From Limanda limanda (taxonomy: Eukaryota > Chordata > Actinopteri > Pleuronectiformes > Pleuronectidae), in NCBI RefSeq assembly GCF_963576545.1, contig NC_083638.1, positions 29,349,900 through 29,413,899 of the forward strand: DNA of 64,000 bases, written 5' to 3'. Positions 25,300 through 34,862 of this stretch are shown piece after piece. The stretch's first letter is position 1; each line of letters starts with the position of its first letter. Under the pieces are notes generated by a model, which was given only the letters and a program-made list of their open reading frames with translations, had not been told where the DNA came from and did no database searches. Made by a program: the position numbers and the translations under genes.

Positions 25300-25670
25300 G
25301 GTCATGATTCTACCTCAATATCTCTCAATGTGTAGAAAGGCTGTTGTAAAACGTCGGCATGAAGAGTTATGGCCACTCTTCCTTTTACTCTGACATACAG
25401 GTGATGGAGTTGCATTGATGTCACAATGCTTTGGCTCATACAATAATGCCATGAGGTCACTGACTCGCCTCTGGTCTTCACCTCTTTGTCCCTCCTGGGA
25501 ATAAGTAGTGGATAGCTCTCATTTCTTCGTAGAGAGACTCTGGTTTCCATTAAAGGTAGTTGTGAAGGCTTCAAGTTGACTTAGCCACATTGGTCCACGT
25601 TTGCACACTATGTTGATGGTCCTGTATGACTTCATCCACATCAGCAACCAGTATTTTTTTGTTTTCAAAG
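25300..25670 (-). pseudogene. possible decayed coding sequence, family unknown
   Basis: Several adjacent minus-strand segments read as protein-like stretches (for example KPESLYEEMRAIHYLFPGGT), but they are interrupted by many stops and switch frame. The composition suggests an old retroelement-type gene rather than a host exon. I cannot assign a family; evidence is weak. Confidence 0.25.
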
Positions 25671-26159
25671 GGTATTGTCTTGGTTCAAAAACTCTATCCT
25701 GGTCATCATCTGTTTAGTGTTGTATCCATTATCCATTTGTTCTGCCTTCTATTGTGCAATATCTTATTGCTTCTGCAATGATTCTCACTATAAGCTGTCT
25801 AACTGCATCTTCTGGTCTTTTCATTCATTCTCAAACTCTAATGAGTTTTCCCCAACAGCACAGAAAATGTTGTTACTGAAGTGATATTCTGCAGAAACAA
25901 AACTGGGCTTGTACGTTTAAGCAAAGCCCCTGGATTCTGTGAGGTGTAAGGATAAAGGCATATGACTCAAAGGGATTAGATTGTGCACTTTGCTGAGTGT
26001 TATGCTAGAAATCACAAGATATTGACTACATATCTTCATACCTCATTTGCTGTTGATCTGCAGTTCTACAGTGTGGTCCTATGTTTTTAGATAGGGATTG
26101 CCTTTTAAATGGCCCTAAATAAGACTTTTTAAAACGGTGACATCATTAACATTTGGTTT

Positions 26160-26545
26160 TCTTTGGCGTTATTTTGGTGCCACATTAGTGAGCATGCACT
26201 GGCACTCTCGCAAGCAGATACTTACATTTTTGAATAGAAAATAATAATCTGAGCATACAAATGTATTCTGTTAGCACTCAACTCTGCCTACATGCTCGCT
26301 CGAGTTGCACTTATAACTGTACCACAAAACCAGCAAATGACAGACTGAGATTTCGAGAGAGCAGAGACAATGTGAGCAAGCGTGCGGGTGCCAGCCAGCG
26401 CACACAGCAGAGATTGAGAGAGCATGTAGGCAGAGTTGAGTGCTCAGGACTAATTTTGGTTCGCTCAGATTAATTGTATCTGTTCAAGATATAAAGTATC
26501 TGCTTTTGAGAGTCCCATGTGGCACAAAAATAACACCCAAGTTGT
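26160..26545. mobile_element. fold-back (MITE-like) element with long inverted repeats
   Basis: Three nested inverted pairs share one centre near 26355. The outer pair is GGCGTTATTTTGGTGCCACA (about 26164-26184) with TGTGGCACAAAAATAACACC (about 26518-26538). The middle pair is TAATCTGAGC with GCTCAGATTA. The inner pair is a perfect 25-bp repeat, 26273-26297 with 26420-26444. The equal spacing of the pairs shows a single long imperfect palindrome. No coding capacity; terminal boundaries are approximate. Confidence 0.7.
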
Positions 26546-26613
26546 CATCCTTGACCAGTGGTCGGAAATGGTTTCGCATCTATGACATGTTTTTTGCTAC
26601 CTGTGTTTATGAT

Positions 26614-26701
26614 AGGGAGAGAGAGGGAGAGAGGGATAGAGATGGAAAGAGAGGGAGTGAGAGAGAGAATGGGAGAGAGGGAGAGATAGGGAGAAAGAGC
26701 C
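26614..26701 (+). repeat. GA-rich purine tract
   Basis: GAGAGAGGGAGAGAGGGATA-type polypurine stretch. The Arg/Glu-rich open frame over it is compositional. Confidence 0.85.
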
Positions 26702-29700
26702 TACTGCCCATCAACTGAAGTTTTTTACTTTAACTTTTAATATAACATCAGCCTTTGTGAGGTTTCTGGTGTGATCAGTGTAGTGTCAAAGTTGTCCCAG
26801 TACTCTACAATATGAAGCTGTGCATCTTAAGCTCCTGCACACATTTCACAATAAAAAACATTTAAACACAAATTAATGGATTCATTCAACAGAAACCCTC
26901 GAGTGCTTTTATTTTAAAATGGGGACTCAAACAGAAAGAGTATATTGAATATATTCGATAGATACGCTTTGAACCTGTGGTGAAAGATCATTTTCACTGT
27001 TTATTCTGCTGTGCGGTATTTGGAAAAAATCGTCAAGACCATTGATCTCTAGAAGAGCGGCAGCTGAACAGCGGCTGAACCGCAGCCGGTGTGGCAGCTC
27101 AGATCTGTTAACAGAGCTACGGAAATGAAAATAAAGCCATTCCGCTGCCATTCCAGGGCGCATATGCAGCCAGTGTGGCCCGTCCATAAGGAACAGATAT
27201 TGCTGAAGAAGTTGCAATAAACATCACAATCCTCTACTCTGAAGTTGCAAAAACACCACACAATGTTATGATCTCTTTACATGCTCACAGACACTTTAAG
27301 AACTTGGAAATTTAAAAGTGGATTATTCAACCTGGCAATTCAAATTCAGGAGATGTAGGATAGACAGAGATGAAAGTAATAATAGTAAGGGGAGGTCAAA
27401 ATGGGAAGTTTGGACAGTTGTTGTGCACTCTCATTTCTTTGCACTAGAAATATATGTATGTGAAACATTGCTGTGTGTTTTAGATCATGTGGCAGTATAT
27501 TCAGTATTTCAGTCTGGACCAAAGTGGTGGACCAAGCCTGACTAGAGGCACACTGTTAGCTTGGCTAAAGACACTTACATGGTGGGTACCGGCCCCTATG
27601 CTGAGTAATCCTGCTTTCCACTTACCATATCAGTTGTATTTCTAACCTTAACCCATCTCACGCGACATAAACAAACCAAGTTCTTCTTCACTCCAGATCA
27701 AGTTAGACATCCACTTCCTAACTGGAGACACAACATTTTCAGTCTCACTGCTGTGTAGCATTCTGTGTTAATGCAGGATACGGGGGTTAAAGGGTGTTAT
27801 CTGGCTCCTATACAATGGATTTCCCTTGCGTGCTTGTTGTAACTGTACCTGAACACTTGCTGATGCATTGATGTGCTTGAAACGAGATAAATGTAACAAA
27901 ATACTGTTAAAACCTGAATAGACACAGATAAATGCAGTTAACCTTAATAGTTTTGGTATTAAAGGCTTCAATTGCTCTTTATGGAGCCTTGGAAGAATAT
28001 CATTAGTCCTTCATTGGAGAGTTGGAGAGGTAAACACTGATGCTTAATAGTTTTTAGCTGGATTACAGAAAATTTTTTTCAACTGACATTCAGAATTTAA
28101 CATGTAACAGAGCTATGTGACAGAAATAAAGAAGTATAGCAGTCATTATAAATACACATTTATCGAGTTGTGTGACATCAATTAGGCGTTGCTGTAATAG
28201 GACCAGGCTTCCATCTGTACGTCTGGGTCAGGACAGGGAACATGATCGTTATGCTCACGGAGCATTGCTCAGATACTACAAGTGTTGCAGGTCCTCCATC
28301 AAAGTGAGTGAATGAGGAACACATTCAGAGCTGCTCTCCCTCAAAGGGGATTGGAGGAAGGGGAGAGAAACTTATAACCAACTGTCCAATGTAGCGAGAT
28401 AGAAGGAACCCTACACAAGGATTACGTTTATTTTTACTCGAGGCAGGTTTGTTAAACGGGCAAAAGTTTGGACAGAATCGAATTAACTTCCATAAGACAG
28501 ATAAAACCCCAGTAGCTGCAACAACCAGCAACGACATGAGCGGCTAACCCTTCCAACCCTTAAAGTTTAAAGCAATGTTTAGAGTCATAGCTAGGCTAAT
28601 GTGAGCAGTTAGCAGATGTCTGGAAGGGATTAGCCAATCAGAGGGAGGGTAGGGGCAAGTCTTCTTTCACCTGAATCTTCTCTCACTTGCTCTTCCTCAG
28701 TGACCCAGATGTGAGGGAACTGAAACTGAATTTCTACAGCGGAATGTATATATGGAGAGTTGAATGTTCAATGGGGATCAAACAGTTTTAGAGCGAATTA
28801 ATGAATGAGTTTCATAACATCCAATTCTGTTTCAAGTTCATTGGAATTCAGCTACAAACTAATAAAGTACAAATTGTTCTCTTCCAATTCCGTTTTGCAA
28901 TGCAATTATTCAACATAAGCTGCTCGTGGCCTCAGTCCAGAAATAATCAGTCACACCATCAGGCCCTGAGCTTCGTCTCTCTGTTCTACATTCTGCTCTG
29001 TCGTGTCTCCTCCTTGTTTCCTTCCTTCCTCCCACCAATTTGTGGTGTCAGACTATATCCTCTCATCATCGATCTACTCTCCATCTTCCTGTCAGTGTTT
29101 GGAAGACCTGTGGTCTCCTTCTCTTTTCCGCTTTCATTTCTCCACCTGATTGCTCTTTTTTTCACCTTAAGTCCACTTCATTCCAAACTAGTCTCGATCA
29201 AACCCACCTCAGTTCCGGTATGAATGACTGTCAGACAACCATCACTAAATCACTGAAATTAAGTGCAGTTATGTCAATGAAGAGCTACTTTGGAACAAAA
29301 CACTCCTCAAATTTTTTTTCTCCCTGCAGCCTGTCTCTATCTATCTGTCCAGCAGCCCTGATTAGGTTGTTTCCCATCCACTGTGCAGAGTGTAGCGCTC
29401 TGTGGCTAATTGGCAAGTTCAATCAGAGAGACAAATGAAGAGTGGAGACACTGACCTTTTAGAAGTAGTCACTGCTGCCCTGTCTTTTTTCTCCTCTCTG
29501 CCCCCCCCCCCTTTCTCTTTTTCTGCTACATCTCCACTCTGTTCTTCTCATCTTTTGGCTCTGCTTCTTATGTCACTTTTTTCTCTTTTCTCTTCTCTGC
29601 GGGAAATTAGTTGAAAGTCACTGCAATGCATTTTGACAACCTGCTCTCCAGCTTGTCACTAGAAAATTACAGCCTTCCCTCTGTACAGTCACACACTCAC

Positions 29701-29703
29701 ACA

Positions 29704-29710
<7 letters not shown>

Positions 29711-29748
<38 letters not shown>
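29711..29748 (+). repeat. (CA)n microsatellite
   Basis: About 19 CA units, preceded by TCTCTC. Confidence 0.95.
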
Positions 29749-29750
<2 letters not shown>

Positions 29751-31008
29751 TACTGCCACCCACAACGAATAGCCCACCACACCAAGCTATTCAGAGGGAA
29801 GGAAAGCAATGGTCCGGAGCAGAACAATGGATGCTTCTATGGTGCGATGGAGTCATTTATCTGTTCGAGGCCCGAGCGTGTCCCACTTGCTTCTTGTCTG
29901 ACCAGCCGTGACTGATGGTGCAACCGCTCCACGTTGAGGTCTTCATTACAGTGTGACCTCCCTGTGTCAAGTGCACTCACTAATGGCTGCTGTAGTGTCA
30001 TTCATCTCTGCAACAGCCAGAGAGATGTGAATGATCTGGTGGAGGCATTGACATATTCATGGATTCATGCACATGCACATGTGCAGCACAGAGCTACAAG
30101 CACATACGCATGAAATCCTATCCACGGGTGATGAAATGGACATCATATATTTATGAGTAGCTCACACCCCCTCACACATATTCACATTATCACTCTAAAA
30201 GGGCTCTTCAAGCCCCAAAACTGCCTCTTTATGCCTCAAACTTTGTTTGCTTGAGGACGAAAATGCAACTTCGTCTTTATTTTATTTTCAGCCATTTGCA
30301 AGTCTATTTTGCTATGGTGTGTGAGCAGCTGCTACAGCACAATAATAATTCAGCCTGCAGCCAGTTCATGGAAGCTTTTACATTTGCTACACTGTGACTT
30401 TGATAAACCGTTACTGGAAAAAATAATTCCCTGCTGCACAGAAAAGGATGTATTTTATATTTTTCATACGTTTGAAAAATGAGCAGAAGCTGAACGGATG
30501 ATTAGTAATAAATGCAACATTTTAAACTAAACTCAATGTTTCTGTGGAATCACCGTGATCAATCAATTTGTTCTCAGAGATAAAGTGAATTCACAGATTT
30601 CTCTTGCACAGAGTTTGGTGAACTCTGACATGTTAATTTCAAGAATTGATTACTGTTAACCTGCCATGACAAAGATGACCTTTAGGTAAAAAACTAAACA
30701 ACAACAGACATTGCATTGCTGTTTCTTCAGTGGTGCCACATCATCCGATTCACCATATATTTTGCAAGTATATGCAAACCTGACCTCATCATGCCTTTTT
30801 CTGCTGTGACTTGCACTAAAAGAAACCAACAAAAGCTGTAAATGTATCTATCTCTTGTATCAAAAGCAATATCAGAGCTCCAGAGGGCACTGCTACTGCA
30901 GTAGTGGGAACAAAAGTTAGTGGAGGCTCTCCATACGCCATCAATACATTCATACCAATAACAATGTCATGTTAAGATATAGAAATAGGCCACTGAGCCA
31001 TGAAGGGA

Positions 31009-31056
31009 AGTAGTACTATGGCTCCATAGTACTACAGCTTAGTAGTACTATGGAGC
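31009..31056. repeat. three-arm palindrome around TAGTACTATGG
   Basis: GTAGTACTATGG, then CTCCATAGTACTAC, then after AGCTTA again GTAGTACTATGGAG. The middle arm can pair with either neighbour. The right-hand pair is perfect over 15 bp (31021-31035 with 31042-31056). Confidence 0.85.
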
Positions 31057-32054
31057 ACTAGTCTGATATGTTTCACTAAAGGACACATGCAACTGTTGTA
31101 CAAGTGTTATTAATATAATGTTCATATAATCACAAAGCACCACTGATAACAGGGTTTTTATATGGCTGCCTTTACTGTGTATGGATTGTGTCTTGAGGTT
31201 TCTAAAGTTTTAGAAAGAAGTAGATCTGTGTTGCAACAGACGGAATTTGGAATCTAATTCAACTTAAGACTGCAAATTAAAGATGATTCAAGAGAGATGT
31301 TGTTTTTATTCAGTTTTTTATGAAATACAGTGAAAGAAAAATTTTTCTTAGTGTGATTTGCAGAGACAGATGGCTGTTCAACTTATTCAAATGTTCTGTA
31401 TGATAAAGACCCAAAACCAGGACGGATAAACTGTTTTGTAATATTTTTATTTGACTGATTTTATTCATAAAATAGATTTTACAGACTTTCCTGAATATAA
31501 TTGCATGGGCTTAGACTATATGTATAGTCTATGTGTGTATGTCTATATGTGTAGAAATGTATTTAGCTGATTCTGCATTCAAGTCTCAATCTTAAGAGTT
31601 CTCAATCTTAAAAAAAAAATTTCATTCAACTTTTAGATGAGAATCAGAGTCGTACACACCACGTTTTCAGATGCTTTAAAACCGGGACAAAATTGAATTT
31701 CCTTTACATCTCATTTAATAACATCTCATTTAATAATAATAACTTACTTTGTGTATAGCCTTATCAAGATTAAATAGTGCTTCAGAAAATAAATGGCAAA
31801 AAAAAGTACTGAAAAGGTATTCAATTTAATACAAACCATCAGGACCGCTGTTTTAGAAAGACGTGAATGATATTCGTTCACAAGTCATACTGACTGGTTT
31901 TGTTATTTTCACTTTACATTTACACTTACAGTTTAGTGCAGCATAATTGTTTGCTGTGATAATTAAATTCTAGTATGATAATAAATGACAATTTCAAATC
32001 ATCCAAACTGTCATGATACATTATTTTAATGCAGGAATTTCATGCAGGAATTCC

Positions 32055-32139
32055 CCCCCCCCATTGAAATGACCGAATGACTCGAAAAAAGATTTGTTCA
32101 TTCAGAGTCGGTAAAATGATCCGAACTTCCCATCACTAC
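32055..32139 (-). mobile_element. end of a teleost MITE (TAGTGATGGGAAGTTCGGAT)
   Basis: Read on the - strand from 32139 it begins TAGTGATGGGAAGTTCGGAT, then CATTTTACCGACTCTGAATG. This is the familiar left end of an abundant fish hAT-like MITE. The other end was not identified. Confidence 0.5.
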
Positions 32140-32720
32140 CGTCCAGGTGTCTTCTCAGCTCCTATCGCTGGTGTCTGGGCCGTGTGAAGAGCGCGCACAG
32201 CTACTGTGCCCAGGGTTACCAGTTTCGTTGCCATCCTCCATCCCCCGAAATTTACGTTATTTAAAAAAAATGGCATCCATGACAAGATCCTCAGCACTCC
32301 ATTGTATCTGATATCCATATGGAATTCGCTTAAAATCACAAGTCACAGTTCAGTTATAAAAAAAGTCAATTCGTAGACGTCACGAAGTAGTAATAACAAC
32401 ATGATTTATTACAAAAACAATACATGGATGGAGACAACTCAAACTAATAACATGTAATTTGATATGTGGGTTAAAAAAATCAGTTTATCCATACGAAATT
32501 CGTTTAAAGTCACAATCTTATTTTAAGTAGAATATAAATAAATATATCACTTAAGTCCAATAAAATATAATATATTCATAGATACACGGTATCATGAATT
32601 AATATATATATATATAAATACGTTTATTTTTATTCAGTAATAGAATTAAAGGATCTCAGTGGAATAGACAAGGGGGAGGAGTCTGTGAGAGGCAGCCTAT
32701 AAATACAGGAGCCCTCAGTC

Positions 32721-33479
32721 CAGTGTTGCCAACTTGGCAACTTTGTCGCTATATCTGGCGACTTTCAGGACCCTCATGGCGATTTTTATTGTCAAAAGCT
32801 ACTAGCGACAAATCTAGCGACTTTTTCTGGTGTTGTTAGAGATTTTCTGGTGTTTTGGAGACTGACGTGAAGGCACGTATCGTTCTGCAGTTACTGTCCT
32901 CAACGAGCAGCGGGTGCTGCCGTAATCCCCTCCGCCGTCCCAGAGCACTCACAGGCGGTCAGTCTCCCAGTAGCTGCAGTCAGAGCAGAGAGGAGAGCAG
33001 ACTTGCAAATGAATTGCGCATGCGCAAAGCCGCCGCTGATCCTGCCCTGGTTTACAGAGCGAGATGTAAGTGACAATGTATCTTCACTGTCACTGGAAAA
33101 CATGAGTCATTGAGTTCAGTCTCATCGATGCAGAGTCCACATCGGGATGCATCTAAGAATCAAGACATTTCCACACCTCTAGATCGTCTATTTCAATGGC
33201 AAGATAAAAAAACAAGAATCAACAAGAAGAATACGGAAGCGTATTGCATTCACTTGAAAAACAAAGAATTTTGTTTTTCAAGTGAATGTAATACGCTTCT
33301 GTAGAATAAAGCTCATTTGTAGTTCTAAACATATTAAGGGTGTTTTTTTTCTCACTTTTTGTATGTCCTACAGCGACCATTACAATTATGCAAATTAGGC
33401 GATGACGTCATTTAGCGACTTCTAGCGATTTTTAGGACAGCCAATAGCTACTTTCCTTGCTGAGGAGTTGGCACAACTG
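32721..33479 (+). mobile_element. non-autonomous hAT-type transposon, 759 bp
   Basis: Left end CAGTGTTGCCAACTTGGC; right end, read inverted, CAGTTGTGCCAACTCC. The terminal inverted repeats therefore match over about 14 bp with two changes. The flanks CCTCAGTC (32713-32720) and CCTGAGTC (33480-33487) form an 8-bp target duplication with one mismatch, as expected for hAT elements. Subterminal 'TAGCGAC' / 'GTCGCTA' motifs recur near both ends. The interior holds no transposase but does hold a 64-nt hairpin at 33236-33299. Confidence 0.8.
33236..33299. repeat. 64-nt near-perfect hairpin inside the hAT element
   Basis: Arms 33236-33265 and 33270-33299 are complementary over 30 bp with one mismatch; the loop is GAAT. 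Such a snap-back palindrome is far beyond chance in this composition. Confidence 0.9.
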
Positions 33480-33863
33480 CCTGAGTCTCCTCACTCACTC
33501 TTGCTCTGAACATTGTAGTGGAAGGACCTCACAGCTCAGATAGAAATATTTTGCTTTTTCACGTGCCTAATAACACCTGAGGAAGACCCAAGAGGGTCGA
33601 ACTTTTGTCAGGATGCAACACAGTGACATCGTCACCTGTTTTTATTTTCTTTTCAGTTTATTTAATTGAGTTATTGTTTTTTTCCTGTGGTGGCAGTGCC
33701 ATCAGTTGGGATACCGACATATATGTCCCAACCTTTTAAATCATCTCTCAAAAGAAATTTGACAAAATTGCTTATAACCTTTTATTTAAAAAAAAAAGAA
33801 AACAAATTGTGTGCCATTAATCAACAGATTAACCACCATTATGCCTGCGGCAATGTATCTGGC
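33480..33863. other. non-coding, no feature recognised
   Basis: Starts with the right-hand target duplication of the hAT element (33480-33487). The rest is AT-rich DNA between that element and the aquaporin exon relic, with an A-run near 33788-33800. Confidence 0.4.
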
Positions 33864-34049
33864 CTATTCCGCTGCCATGTGTCCTGTAGCTGCTTCTGTC
33901 GTGAAGACCCGTGAGCCGAGGTCTCGGGCTGGGTTTAGGGGACAGCCGCAGTTCAGTCCCATGGCCACTCCGATGAGCAGAGGCTGCATGCCTTTTGGGA
34001 CACCACTGTTCTTCTTGTCAGTGATTGACAGAACGGCAGTTGAGAAGAC
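33864..34049 (-). pseudogene. relic of aquaglyceroporin exon 5 (aqp10-like)
   Basis: After an acceptor-like TTTTTAAG at 34050, the - strand reads VFSTAVLSITDKKNSGVPKG and then MQPLLIGVAMGLNCG. The second aquaporin pore signature, LNPARD (about 33921-33938), follows. Known AQP3/9/10 exon 5 is longer between 'PLLIG' and 'GLNCG', so about ten residues are deleted. After RVFT the frame no longer gives the family's AGWG segment and reaches a TAG at 33864-33866. It is not functional as an exon. It lies beyond pmvk from the other aqp10-like exons at 42-44 kb, and its 5' flank is duplicated there. Confidence 0.8.
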
Positions 34050-34091
34050 CTTAAAAACGAAAGCATCATTATTTAAAGAATATAGAAAAAT

Positions 34092-34237
34092 GAGTCACAG
34101 TCATTTTGAAGCAAGGCCTTTTGCAAGAGAGCGTTTTTTCACAACCATCTCATAATGCAAAGGCATTTACAATCTGCAAATAGATTTTCTGTGTGAACAA
34201 AAGAAGTTTGTACTTCTGAAATTAGAACTTAAATTAT
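34092..34237 (-). repeat. 145-bp duplicated segment, copy 1 (flank of aquaporin exon 5)
   Basis: From CAGTCATTTTGAAGCAAGGC to GAAATTAGAACTTAAATTAT this matches 43430-43573 with only a handful of differences. It lies just upstream (minus sense) of the exon 5 relic, so it is a piece of the aquaporin intron. Confidence 0.9.
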
Positions 34238-34722
34238 AAATTAAAACATTGTCACTGGTATTTAGATCCAAACTGAGACTCTGTGTTTTATTTTTAGTTT
34301 AAATGTTAAAGCTTTATTACATTGTCATAGGTTATTATAATTATCTAACTCATAATTTATATTTTATTATGATAGTCATAGTAATAAAGGTCATGTTCAG
34401 CATCAGGTTCTTTCATCAGTTTAATAAACCACAGGTAAAGTTGCACTAACAAACATTTAATTTCTGCATTAAAAAATTAAGACTTTTTTCTTTGAAAACA
34501 TTTTATTTATCATATTTAGTTGCTGGTTCAATTCCTCACACACACATTGGTGGCACTGTGTGTGTGTGTGTGTGTGTGAGAACCAGCTGACAGTTTAACA
34601 TCAAACTACGCCACTGAGCAGGGTCACATGACCATGTCCATCACGTGACCACGACCCCGTCACGTGAGCGCGCTCCTGTCAGGGAACCTGCTGGGATCTG
34701 GTCAGTGATTGGCTGTTATTGG
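34238..34722. other. 3' flank of pmvk
   Basis: AT-rich with a GT tract (34557-34579). TTTATT at 34503-34508 gives AATAAA on the minus strand about 215 nt after the pmvk stop, a plausible polyadenylation signal. E-box-like sites lie between it and the gene. Confidence 0.4.
34627..34666. promoter_or_regulatory. cluster of CACGTG / CACATG E-boxes
   Basis: CACATG near 34625 and two CACGTG at 34642-34647 and 34661-34666, both in TCACGTGA contexts (USF/TFE/MITF-type sites). They sit just 3' of pmvk. A further CATCACGTGATG palindrome lies in pmvk intron 1 at about 35973-35984. Function is inferred from motif only. Confidence 0.35.
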
Positions 34723-34862
34723 TCACGAAGCTGCTTCCTCAGCCAGCCTCAGGATTGGCTGCAGCTGCTCATCTAATGAGGGGGCGTCGGCCTCATTGCT
34801 GATTATCCAATCATATTCAATGCCACTGTCCAACCCACACTCTGACTCTGCATCATCAACAT
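34723..34862 (-). CDS. pmvk: pmvk exon 5 (terminal)
   Basis: After CCTTCAG the split codon completes Asp, then [20 protein letters not shown] is followed by an acidic C-terminus EEAAS and TGA at 34725-34723. The [11 protein letters not shown] block is highly characteristic of vertebrate PMVK. Confidence 0.92.

Larger units (their letters stand above)
21218..26130. other. non-coding stretch with microsatellites and a decayed coding-like patch
   Basis: Contains the (GT)39 tract (22472-22550), CT-rich (22660-22682) and T-rich (23670-23685) tracts, and a 30-bp near-duplicate of 22543-22573 at 23905-23936. A minus-strand patch around 25300-25670 looks like badly decayed coding sequence. No intact gene was seen. 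Confidence 0.45.
26702..32049. other. non-coding stretch, no gene seen
   Basis: Contains (CA)n at 29711-29748, a C-run near 29501-29510 and a multi-arm palindrome at 31009-31056. A pyrimidine-rich region at 28980-29620 gives Leu/Ser-rich open frames without gene character. Confidence 0.5.

Noticed and set aside
28801..29614. Leu/Ser/Phe-rich open frames resembling membrane proteins
   Set aside because: Pyrimidine-rich non-coding DNA gives such compositions; no splice sites or family motif.
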